Assembly (NCBI GenBank): GCA_013002305.1
Contig: JABDKG010000056.1
Coordinates: 1-42,162, forward strand
Length of the DNA stretch: 42,162 nucleotides
Direction: 5' to 3'
From: Hellea sp.
GTDB taxonomy: Bacteria > Pseudomonadota > Alphaproteobacteria > Caulobacterales > Maricaulaceae
In this document: positions 26,417 through 33,364 of the stretch, piece by piece
Layout of the letters: each line of letters starts with the position of its first letter
How positions within the stretch are numbered: position 1 is the stretch's first letter
Made by a program: the position numbers and the translations under genes
Notes under the pieces: generated by a model
Databases searched by the model: none
Told to the model about the DNA's origin: nothing
The model's input: the letters and a program-made list of their open reading frames with translations, nothing else

Positions 26417-27382
26417 ATGAAATCGAAAAGCAGGTTAAAACCGGCGCCGGTTGTCCGCCCCAATGGCGGGCTCCTATCGGATACTATCGCGTCGAGCTCT
26501 GCATTTTACTATCTTGATCATGAAGGTGTACGCCTTCGAGTCATGCTCGCCCGTCCTGATACGAAGGATCCAAGAGGATCTATTATCTTCTGCCCGGGCC
26601 GAACCGAATTTATCGAAAAATACTTAGAAACAGTTGAAGATTTTCTCGCGCGTGGTTTTTTTGTGTTGATCTTGGATCCGCGCGGTCAAGGCCTGTCGGA
26701 CAGACTATTGCCGGACAGACTCAAAAGCTTTGTTCACCAGTTTCAGGATTACGCCGATGACCTCGCCTTCGTCACGGAAAGCTTTGCAGACGATCTGCCA
26801 AAACCTTATATTGTTATGGGACATTCGATGGGCGGGTGTATTGCCTTGATGTCAGTTATTAGCGGAGTGATGAATCCTTCGGCGGTTGTTTGCAGCGCGC
26901 CAATGTTAGGGCTTTTCGACGTCAATACGAAACCCGCCGAGCTATTTGTTCGCTTCTTTAACATTTTAGGATTTTCTAAACGAAACCTTCCCTTTCAGAA
27001 ACAGGATGGCGGCCTACCGGTCTCGTTTAAAGGCAATAAGCTGACGTCTGACCCAGACCGGTTTGCGCGCTGGGCGAGCTATTTTAAATCGACGCCTGAA
27101 TTACGAGTGGCAGGGCCAACATTTCGGTGGATATCCGAGTCTCTCAAAGCGATGACCTATGTAAATCGCAACGCCAACCGGCTCAAAATCCCGGGCCTAA
27201 TAATTGCGGCGGGCGCAGATCCGATCGTTGATCCGGCCAGCAATGCTTCTTTTGCCAGAGCGGCGTCGATCGACTACCACGTGGTGCCGGGGGCACTTCA
27301 TGAGGTTCTCATGGAAAAAGACGTCTATCGCGATCAGTTCTTCTCTGCATTCGACGATTTTTTAAAAAAACAAGGCCTTTAA
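26417..27382 (+). CDS. Alpha/beta hydrolase (lysophospholipase / monoacylglycerol lipase type)
   Basis: 321-aa cytosolic serine hydrolase with nucleophile Ser137 in GHSMGG, an Asp in GADPIVDPAS and a His in GALHEVLME. The oxyanion region FCPGRTEF and the LDPRGQGLS segment match the PldB/monoglyceride-lipase group. A role in turnover of membrane lipid degradation products is inferred from family. Confidence 0.88.
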   Translation: MKSKSRLKPAPVVRPNGGLLSDTIASSSAFYYLDHEGVRLRVMLARPDTKDPRGSIIFCPGRTEFIEKYLETVEDFLARGFFVLILDPRGQGLSDRLLPDRLKSFVHQFQDYADDLAFVTESFADDLPKPYIVMGHSMGGCIALMSVISGVMNPSAVVCSAPMLGLFDVNTKPAELFVRFFNILGFSKRNLPFQKQDGGLPVSFKGNKLTSDPDRFARWASYFKSTPELRVAGPTFRWISESLKAMTYVNRNANRLKIPGLIIAAGADPIVDPASNASFARAASIDYHVVPGALHEVLMEKDVYRDQFFSAFDDFLKKQGL

Positions 27383-27402
27383 GATAAAATAATCGCCCAT
27401 CC

Positions 27403-27449
27403 GTGATTTTGGTCACATTTTCGCCCTTAACATTAGGTTAATATATAAT
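27403..27449 (+). promoter_or_regulatory. Promoter with CRP-like box, perfect CtrA box and TATAAT
   Basis: Upstream of the small-protein genes there is GTGA-TTTTGG-TCAC (27403-27416), like a CRP-family palindrome; TTAA-CATTAGG-TTAA (27427-27441), an exact match to the CtrA consensus TTAA-N7-TTAA; and TATAAT (27444-27449), a perfect -10 box. The CtrA site covers the -35 region, as in CtrA-activated Caulobacter promoters. The predicted start is near 27456, giving a leader of about 10 nt. Confidence 0.6.
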
Positions 27450-27465
27450 TGCGGGGCGCAATTTT

Positions 27466-27612
27466 ATGACTGAAACATTTGATAAATGGATGATAAAAGC
27501 CGGGTTTGATGCTCGGGAAATATCGCAGGTCAATTACCGCATCGCCCTTTATTGGGGTATTCTTTCCATGGCCGCAATAACTGGGTTATTTTTAACCCTA
27601 ATTGTGGTATAA
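27466..27612 (+). CDS. Small single-span membrane protein, first of a pair
   Basis: 48 codons from ATG to TAA. The soluble N-terminal half starts M-T-E-T-F-D-K-W-M and has a conserved G-F (13-14). One hydrophobic helix follows (about 28-48, LYWGILSMAAITGLFLTLIV). It aligns without gaps to the next small gene, sharing about 14 of 48 positions (M1, T2, D6, M9, G13, F14, R25, L28, Y29, I32, M35, A36, L41, L45). Conserved exchanges and a predicted promoter support a real gene. The ribosome site is weak (GGGG, 9 bases upstream). Function unknown. Confidence 0.6.
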   Translation: MTETFDKWMIKAGFDAREISQVNYRIALYWGILSMAAITGLFLTLIVV

Positions 27613-27713
27613 TCATTTTTACAGAGCCGCTAATCGGTTCATTATATGGGCTAGGCCGTTTAGAAAGACGGTCGAAATCCCATTTGGGCGCACAAGAATA
27701 AAAGAACAGAGAG

Positions 27714-27863
27714 ATGACCAATCTGATCGACAGAGTCATGGTGACTATTGGGTTTTCAAAGTCGGATGTGCGCAGCACGCCGCACCGAAACCTTCTCTAC
27801 GCTGCTATTGCTGGTATGGCAATTTTAGCCTGCCTCGGTATTGCACTAAATTTAGGAATTTAA
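27714..27863 (+). CDS. Small single-span membrane protein, second of a pair
   Basis: 49 codons plus TAA. It starts M-T-N-L-I-D-R-V-M, has G-F at 13-14 and R-x-x-L-Y at 25-29, then a hydrophobic helix (about 28-47, LYAAIAGMAILACLGIAL). It is an evident paralogue of the gene 101 bases upstream. A GAGAG run abuts the ATG. A possible own promoter (TTTACA, 18 bp, TTATAT) lies in the gap. It ends immediately next to the convergent tag gene. Function unknown. Confidence 0.6.
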   Translation: MTNLIDRVMVTIGFSKSDVRSTPHRNLLYAAIAGMAILACLGIALNLGI

Positions 27864-28451
27864 CTAACCATCATGCGGGCCATATGCGAGGCAGCTGACC
27901 TCATGGTCATTGATCATGCCAACGGCTTGCATAAAGGCATAGAGTATTACCGGCCCGACAAATTTGAAGCCGCGTTTTTTTAAATCCTTAGACAGCCCGA
28001 TGGACTCTGGAGAATCGACCGGAACGTCTTTACTGCTATTCCAACGATTAACGCGCGGCTGACCGCCAACATAATCCCACAAATAATCACTGAAATTAAT
28101 CCCCTCCTCATCGCGCATTTGAATAAATAATTGCGCGTTATTTATAGCTGCATTGATCTTTAGCTTTGACCGGATGATGCCGGCATCGGAAAGCAGTCGT
28201 TCGCGATCATCGTCTGTGTAATAGGCGATGATGTCAGGATCGAGTCCGTCAAAAGCGCGTAGAATATTCTCGCGTTTTCTCAGGATTGTTATCCAAGCAA
28301 GCCCGGCTTGCATACCGTCCTGAATGAGTTTGGAAAACAGTGCCTTATCATCGCGTATAGGCCGTCCCCATTCCGTGTCATGATAGTTGCAATAAAGTTC
28401 GTCTTGAGGTGGTACCCAGCCGCAGCGCGGTAAATCCGGATTATGCGTCAC
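27864..28451 (-). CDS. tag: DNA-3-methyladenine glycosylase I
   Basis: 195-aa base-excision repair enzyme removing 3-methyladenine. RCGWVPPQDELYCNYHDTEWG at the N terminus and NDHEVSCL near the C terminus supply the Cys/His zinc ligands. The central GLAWITILRKRENILRAFDG block is characteristic. Its ATG overlaps the GNAT gene stop by 4 bases; it is the last gene of the ygfZ-GNAT-tag operon. Confidence 0.95.
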   Translation of the reverse strand: MTHNPDLPRCGWVPPQDELYCNYHDTEWGRPIRDDKALFSKLIQDGMQAGLAWITILRKRENILRAFDGLDPDIIAYYTDDDRERLLSDAGIIRSKLKINAAINNAQLFIQMRDEEGINFSDYLWDYVGGQPRVNRWNSSKDVPVDSPESIGLSKDLKKRGFKFVGPVILYAFMQAVGMINDHEVSCLAYGPHDG

Positions 28452-28903
28452 AAATATTTCTCCATTCCGATATTGGCCCGAGCATAGCGCGGGTGCGGCC
28501 CTTCAAAAGTAACGGTCCAGCCGCATCGCTTGTAAAGCCGGATTGCTGCTGCATTAATCGTATTACTGATGAGGTAAATGCGCCTTAGACCAAGCTCAGT
28601 TTTGGCATAAGTCTCAACCGCATCGATAAGAAGTTTGCCGATCCCGCGACCTTGAAATTTTGGATCGACGGCCATCTTGGTCAGCTCCCATTCCCCGTCC
28701 TTATCTTGCTTAAATGCGCAGACGCCTGTGGTTTGGTCATCAATTATGAGCGCAAAAATTGAGTTCCCGTGCTTGGCGTAACTTTCGGGGTTATCATACA
28801 TATATTGATCCGATGGCTCGACATGATGCAGCTCTTTAATCCAGGCAATATTCAGCTCTGCAAATGCTGCAAAGTCGCGCGGATCGTTACGCCGTATTTC
28901 CAT
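28448..28903 (-). CDS. GNAT family N-acetyltransferase
   Basis: 151 aa. The acetyl-CoA-binding motif A is visible as [20 protein letters not shown] (Q-G-R-G-I-G), followed by [23 protein letters not shown]. The substrate is unknown; the family acetylates amines or protein N termini. It overlaps ygfZ by 17 bases and tag by 4. Confidence 0.92.
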   Translation of the reverse strand: MEIRRNDPRDFAAFAELNIAWIKELHHVEPSDQYMYDNPESYAKHGNSIFALIIDDQTTGVCAFKQDKDGEWELTKMAVDPKFQGRGIGKLLIDAVETYAKTELGLRRIYLISNTINAAAIRLYKRCGWTVTFEGPHPRYARANIGMEKYL

Positions 28904-29672
28904 GAGGCAATTCCAAAAGACCTATGTTTGTGGACCCGGCTTTTAACGCGCCGGGAACAGACGCAACGTCATTGGGCAGGCGATCATGACGGATCATTGC
29001 CATGCCCAGCCCGACTTGATGATATAAGATAGTGCCAACGATCCGGTCGCCATGTTTAATATCCATTTCCAAAATCTCGCCGGAGAAGTTAATACCTCGC
29101 AACCGTTTTCTAATCTCGGTCTTGCGGTGCATCCGGCTGACCACTTCCTGCCCAATAAAACACCCTTTTTTGAAGTCGACGCCGGACAAGAGATCCATAT
29201 TGGCGTTGGCGGGGAATAACTCAGACGTTTCAAAATCCCACTGACTGTCAGGTATGCCGAGGCTCAGGCGGTGCTGGTTGTAATCAGCAGACATTGCGGT
29301 TGTTTCAATCATGTCCGCAATAATCCGCCGTCCCAACAAAGGGTGGCGCGGGTCCTGGCAGCCTTCTTCGCCTATTCCGTCCCAGGCGGCGTAAACATTC
29401 TGATCGGTTGTCTCAATTTCAATCGGCGCTCTTAACTTATAGAGTTTCAACCGCTTTATGAGAATTTCTGAAAATTTTACAGGGACATCTAAAAGTAACG
29501 CGCCATCGGCGGGCATAACGAAAAAATCGGCAATGATTTTCCCCTGAGGCGTTAGCAATGCAGCGAAATTTATAGAGTTCGATATCGAGTTTGAAATTAG
29601 CCCATTTAACCAGTCGTCAGCGGCCTTTCCGGATATACGGATAATGTTTCTGTCGAGTTTTGCGATTGGCAT
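28887..29672 (-). CDS. ygfZ: Folate-binding Fe-S cluster maturation protein YgfZ
   Basis: 261-aa GcvT-like protein that helps assembly or repair of certain Fe-S enzymes with tetrahydrofolate. The family signature K-G-C-F-I-G-Q-E is at residues 169-176, including the functional Cys. [13 protein letters not shown] near the N terminus also matches. First gene of the operon with the GNAT and tag genes. Confidence 0.93.
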   Translation of the reverse strand: MPIAKLDRNIIRISGKAADDWLNGLISNSISNSINFAALLTPQGKIIADFFVMPADGALLLDVPVKFSEILIKRLKLYKLRAPIEIETTDQNVYAAWDGIGEEGCQDPRHPLLGRRIIADMIETTAMSADYNQHRLSLGIPDSQWDFETSELFPANANMDLLSGVDFKKGCFIGQEVVSRMHRKTEIRKRLRGINFSGEILEMDIKHGDRIVGTILYHQVGLGMAMIRHDRLPNDVASVPGALKAGSTNIGLLELPHGNTA

Positions 29673-29779
29673 GAGCCAAGATATAAGCGCTTAGCCACGG
29701 ATTTGAAGGGGAAAATTGCGCTTCATCCAATATATGAACAAAATATGAATATTCTTTTCATTTTGGCCTCACATTTGCT

Positions 29780-29796
29780 ATGATACAAAGTATCAT
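29780..29796. repeat. Inverted repeat over the start codon of the secreted protein
   Basis: ATGATAC-AAA-GTATCAT: perfect 7-bp arms that include the possible start at 29780 and touch the alternative ATG at 29795. It could be an operator or an RNA hairpin that covers the start. Confidence 0.55.
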
Positions 29797-31498
29797 GTTT
29801 TACATTGCTCCTCCTAACATCTTGCGACCGCTCTATAAATCAGCGTTGAAACTTGGACTAATCCTGACCATGTCCAGTTCCTTTTTTGGTCTGGCGAATG
29901 CAACCGATATAGGCGGGATCAAAGACAATCCAAGCTATCTATCCTCTCAAACATTGTATGATCTAAGTCCGGCACAAATTGCTGGTGATGTCGAGGCGCG
30001 TTTCGATCCGTTGACAGGACGAACCGAATATGTAGCGCAGGATTTTGATCCGTTTGAGGGTGACAGTACAATCGCCGGATCCGCTAGGCTGCGTTCTGCT
30101 TCAACCGGTATTAGCCGTGACGGCGTTTCAATTGCCGGAGGCGCTTATTTGGATGTGTCTGTGCTTTATACCGCCGCGACGCGCGATCCTTATGATTCCA
30201 AAGGATTGGAATTCCCGGTTTATATCAGCGGGCAACCTGTAAACGTCATGACCTATGACGTGCAAACTTTAGACTGCACGCGCGACATAACCCGGGTGAC
30301 CTATGATGACAGCTATTATCGGGGCTCTTATTATGGCTATGTTGGCGGGATCTACCGGCTTTATCCCCGATATCGCGGGCACAGCCATTATTACAGTCAC
30401 CGCGACCGTATTCGCTATGGTGCGTGGCGTCACAATAATCGCCACGGATATAATGGATATTATCACGGCAATCGAGGCCATAATTTTGGTGGTTATCATG
30501 GCGGAAATTATGGCGGCCATAACGGACGCAATGGCAATCGCGGCAATAGCCATGGCAATAATAATGGTCAAGGCAACAACAATGGAAATGGCAACAATAA
30601 CGGTGAGAACGGAAATTCAAATGGCAATAATCAAAATCTGACACCGGAAGAAGTGCGCCAGCGTATCCAAGAGCGCGAAGCGATCTGGAACCGTGAATTG
30701 CAGGAAAACCGCCGCGACCACAATAGCGTTACGTCGCGAAATGTAGTTCGGCCGGATCGGCTGGGTGAGCGCCGTCTGGTTAATCCTGTCGATACGAGCA
30801 GGCGGCCAATCAGCAGCGCGCCGCCGGCTGTTCAACCGCAGCGACCTTCGCGCAGCTATTCGCCGCCATCCCGGGTGGTAACGCCTAATCAGCCAACCGA
30901 ACGCCGCCTGACACTGCCGCGCTCTAGTGAGACAAGATCCGCTCCATCAGTTCGGTCGAATATACCGGTACGTGCAGCACCGAGCCAGCCGGCAGTAACG
31001 CCGGCGCCGAACCGCTCTTCAACGACCCGGGCAACACCATCCCGCCCGCCGGCCGCTCGCACGACTCCGTCTCGGCCAAGCTCGGCTAGGTCAACACCGT
31101 CACGCCCATCTAGTTCTTCATCTGGCCGGTCTTCATCCCGTCCAGCGACTCGCCCTTCGAGCAGATCTAATAACTCTGGACGAAGTTCAGGCCGGCGCGT
31201 CGATAATTATTATTCCGGAGAGACCTTCACCCAAACCAGCGTCGATACGCGCTGCATCAAGGAAGAGCGTCTTACGCTTCATATCCCAGCCGAGCGCCTC
31301 GAAGCTGCGAGATTTGACGGGTTGTCAATCGCCATCCTGGACCGCAATGGAAATGATATTCCGCTTTATGTACCGCCCAATTATATTGAAGGCTTTGGAC
31401 AGGCAAATCCCTATTTGCGATCAGTTCCAGTCGTCAGGCCATCATTTGCGCCTGCGCCGTCTGTTCAGCCCGCACCTGAATCCTATCCGGTTCAATAA
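29780..31498 (+). CDS. Secreted low-complexity protein split by Gly/Asn/His and Pro/Ser/Arg regions
   Basis: 572 aa, not a family I can name. A signal peptide (hydrophobic LKLGLILTMSSSFFGLANA) is followed by a folded-looking segment (about 45-185) with LEFPVYISGQPVNVMTYDVQ and one Cys. Then come a Tyr/His/Gly/Asn-rich stretch (about 190-285) and a Pro/Ser/Arg/Thr-rich stretch (about 335-475). A C-terminal folded segment follows (about 480-545, RLTLHIPAERLEAARFDGLSI) and carries a second Cys. The two ordered parts may be halves of one domain. The ATG at 29795 is an alternative start. Confidence 0.75.
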   Translation: MIQSIMFYIAPPNILRPLYKSALKLGLILTMSSSFFGLANATDIGGIKDNPSYLSSQTLYDLSPAQIAGDVEARFDPLTGRTEYVAQDFDPFEGDSTIAGSARLRSASTGISRDGVSIAGGAYLDVSVLYTAATRDPYDSKGLEFPVYISGQPVNVMTYDVQTLDCTRDITRVTYDDSYYRGSYYGYVGGIYRLYPRYRGHSHYYSHRDRIRYGAWRHNNRHGYNGYYHGNRGHNFGGYHGGNYGGHNGRNGNRGNSHGNNNGQGNNNGNGNNNGENGNSNGNNQNLTPEEVRQRIQEREAIWNRELQENRRDHNSVTSRNVVRPDRLGERRLVNPVDTSRRPISSAPPAVQPQRPSRSYSPPSRVVTPNQPTERRLTLPRSSETRSAPSVRSNIPVRAAPSQPAVTPAPNRSSTTRATPSRPPAARTTPSRPSSARSTPSRPSSSSSGRSSSRPATRPSSRSNNSGRSSGRRVDNYYSGETFTQTSVDTRCIKEERLTLHIPAERLEAARFDGLSIAILDRNGNDIPLYVPPNYIEGFGQANPYLRSVPVVRPSFAPAPSVQPAPESYPVQ

Positions 31499-31559
31499 TT
31501 CTGTTACATTTTGGGACATACTCGTCTCAAAATGCCAATCAACCGCTCATAAATGTAAA

Positions 31560-31588
31560 AAACTCCCTATTTAGGGGAGTTTATTTTT
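31560..31588 (+). terminator. Rho-independent terminator after the secreted protein gene
   Basis: AAACTCCC (31560-31567) pairs with GGGAGTTT (31575-31582), followed by a T-rich tract that runs straight into the -24 element of the sigma-54 promoter. Confidence 0.85.
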
Positions 31589-31603
31589 GGCACAACGATT
31601 GCA
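31588..31603 (+). promoter_or_regulatory. Sigma-54 (-24/-12) promoter
   Basis: TGGCAC-AACGA-TTGCA matches the RpoN consensus (TGGCAC-N5-TTGCA). The invariant GG (31589-31590) and GC (31601-31602) have the required 10-bp gap. The predicted transcription start is near 31614. Confidence 0.75.
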
Positions 31604-31613
31604 GGGATAGGTG

Positions 31614-31718
31614 TGAATGACGACGACTAACATTCACCCGTCCGCGCCGGAGCTTCCACCCGGCAAAGACATGCTTTTAATCCCACAAACTATACCCTCA
31701 CTTCGGTGAGGGTTTTTT
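31614..31718 (+). ncRNA. Candidate sigma-54-dependent small RNA
   Basis: About 105 nt between a -24/-12 promoter and an intrinsic terminator. Predicted stems: GTGAATG (31613-31619) with CATTCAC (31631-31637); GCCGG (31646-31650) with CCGGC (31660-31664), loop AGCTTCCAC; and the terminator stem CCCTCAC / GTGAGGG with a UUCG loop (31695-31712). A 30-codon frame starting at 31617 runs into the terminator and would be nearly leaderless, so I favour a non-coding RNA. A second + strand terminator this close after the first requires a transcript starting between them. Confidence 0.65.
31695..31718 (+). terminator. Strong terminator with UUCG tetraloop
   Basis: Perfect 7-bp stem CCCTCAC / GTGAGGG closed by TTCG and followed by six T. 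Oriented + only; the other strand lacks a T tract. Confidence 0.92.
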
Positions 31719-31736
31719 GTGACTGGGTAGCGCGTG

Positions 31737-32129
31737 CTAATTGAGAAATTTTGGTTCGTGCGGACTGTCGAGCAGAAACGGCGGGATAATCACTTCAAAC
31801 CGATCGCCTTCGGGTGTCTGCATATAGTAATTTCCGAGCATCATGCCGGAAGGTGCTGTTAACGGCGCGCCGGATGTATAGCGAAAGACTTCGCCAGGTT
31901 TTAAAACCGGCTGTTCGCCGACAACGCCGGCGCCGCGCACTTCTTGAACTTGACCGCGGCTATCGGCGATCTGCCAGAAACGCTCAACGACCTGCAAGTC
32001 GGTAGCTGTCTGATTCTCAATTTCGACGGTATAGGCCCAGATAAAACGAGCATCATCCGGACTGGATTGTTCTTCCAGAAAATCCGGCTCTACTCTCACG
32101 ACCACGTCGCGTGTTTTTTGTTCGTACAC
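31737..32129 (-). CDS. apaG: ApaG-domain protein
   Basis: 130-aa beta-sandwich protein, the typical ApaG length when started at the GTG at 32129, which has GAGAGGGA just upstream. In-frame reading to an ATG at 32216 would add 29 unconserved residues. ArfWAYTVEIENQTA-type segment (RFIWAYTVEIENQT), VVERFWQIADSRGQ and PSGMMLGNYYM are characteristic. The role is unclear; E. coli apaG mutants have altered cobalt resistance. Confidence 0.92.
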   Translation of the reverse strand: MYEQKTRDVVVRVEPDFLEEQSSPDDARFIWAYTVEIENQTATDLQVVERFWQIADSRGQVQEVRGAGVVGEQPVLKPGEVFRYTSGAPLTAPSGMMLGNYYMQTPEGDRFEVIIPPFLLDSPHEPKFLN

Positions 32130-32277
32130 GCTTTTCCCTCTCTCAATAGCCCTACCCGGGGAATGAATAAATTGAGCATCTATTATTAATCGGGCAGGCG
32201 CAAGCGTCTTATCCATAAGAGCGGCTAAAATTACAGTTCATTCTTGCCTCAGGCGAAAGGGATGGTAGGAAACCCGA

Positions 32278-33291
32278 ATGACGATTGGAATCTTACCAAG
32301 GCAGGCGATAAAAGCGCTGATTAAATCACGAGCGATTGCAGCGGTTGATTCGATAGAGCCCGCTCAAATTCAACCCGCCAGCCTCGATCTGCGCCTTGGC
32401 GATACAGCCTATCGTCTTAGAGCCAGCTTCCTTCCCGGCGAAGACAGGAATGTTCTCGATTGCTTGCAGGACATGGTCATGCATGAGATCGATATGCGTG
32501 ACGGCGCTGTTCTGGAAACGGGTTGTGTTTACCTAGTTCCGCTCCAAGAGCGTTTGGTTCTTCCGTCCGGACTGGCTGCCGCCGCCAACCCTAAAAGTTC
32601 AACAGGACGACTGGATGTGTTTACGCGTGTCATTTGCGATAACGGCACGGCATTTGATTCCATCCCAGAGAATTATGACGGGCCGCTTTATGTCGAGATT
32701 GCACCTCGGACATTTTCTATATTGGCCAGACCGGGCGAACGGCTGGTACAGCTTCGGTTTCGGCAAGGCGCGCATCAGCCGATTAAAACTCAAACGGTCA
32801 GTATCGACCTTCTAGGTTCTGGCGATAATGCCATCATCGGATATAGAGGCCGGCGGCATTCCGGTCTGGTTAATCTACAGAATGTCGGCCGGCACCTAGC
32901 CAAGAATTATTGGGAGCCCCTTCGCGCGCCAAACGGACAATTAATATTGGACCCGGGGGAATTCTACATTTTGGCTTCTAAAGAAGCGGTTGAGATCCCG
33001 ATTGATCAGGCGGCAGAAATGGCGCCCATTGCTACGGAAATCGGTGAATTTCGCGCCCATTATGCCGGCTTTTTCGATCCTGGCTTCGGTGTTGGCGCGG
33101 TCGGCGGAACGGGGTCACGCGCCGTCCTTGAAGTGCGCGGTCGAGACGTGCCGTTTCTACTGCGCCACGGCCAACCCGTCGCAAAATTGGTCTACGAGCC
33201 GATGCAGGCGACCCCGGACGTTCTTTATGGGCAAAATGGCTCCCACTATCAGGCTCAGGGTCTGCGCCTATCCAAACATTTCTGTGATTAG
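32278..33291 (+). CDS. dcd: 2'-deoxycytidine 5'-triphosphate deaminase (long alphaproteobacterial form)
   Basis: 337 aa, roughly twice the length of E. coli Dcd. It makes dUTP from dCTP for thymidylate synthesis. The N-terminal half has IQPASLDLRLGDTAYRL, the conserved start of the fold, then NPKSSTGRLDVFTRV (S-S-x-x-R motif). The second half repeats the dUTPase-like fold (AHYAGFFDPGFG). This two-domain arrangement is typical of alphaproteobacteria. Confidence 0.92.
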   Translation: MTIGILPRQAIKALIKSRAIAAVDSIEPAQIQPASLDLRLGDTAYRLRASFLPGEDRNVLDCLQDMVMHEIDMRDGAVLETGCVYLVPLQERLVLPSGLAAAANPKSSTGRLDVFTRVICDNGTAFDSIPENYDGPLYVEIAPRTFSILARPGERLVQLRFRQGAHQPIKTQTVSIDLLGSGDNAIIGYRGRRHSGLVNLQNVGRHLAKNYWEPLRAPNGQLILDPGEFYILASKEAVEIPIDQAAEMAPIATEIGEFRAHYAGFFDPGFGVGAVGGTGSRAVLEVRGRDVPFLLRHGQPVAKLVYEPMQATPDVLYGQNGSHYQAQGLRLSKHFCD

Positions 33292-33364
33292 ACTGCTATC
33301 GGCGGGTTGATAATCAACCTGCAGGCGGTAAAGTGATGTTATAAGTCATCTGTGGGGGACCAAA

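Noticed and set aside
30400-30640. Short repeated units that look like a tandem array or CRISPR
   Set aside because: They are irregular, in frame, and encode the Gly/Asn/His-rich part of the secreted protein.
31617-31709. 30-codon reading frame inside the candidate small RNA
   Set aside because: It ends inside the terminator stem, and if transcription starts near 31614 the AGGTG ribosome site would not be in the transcript.
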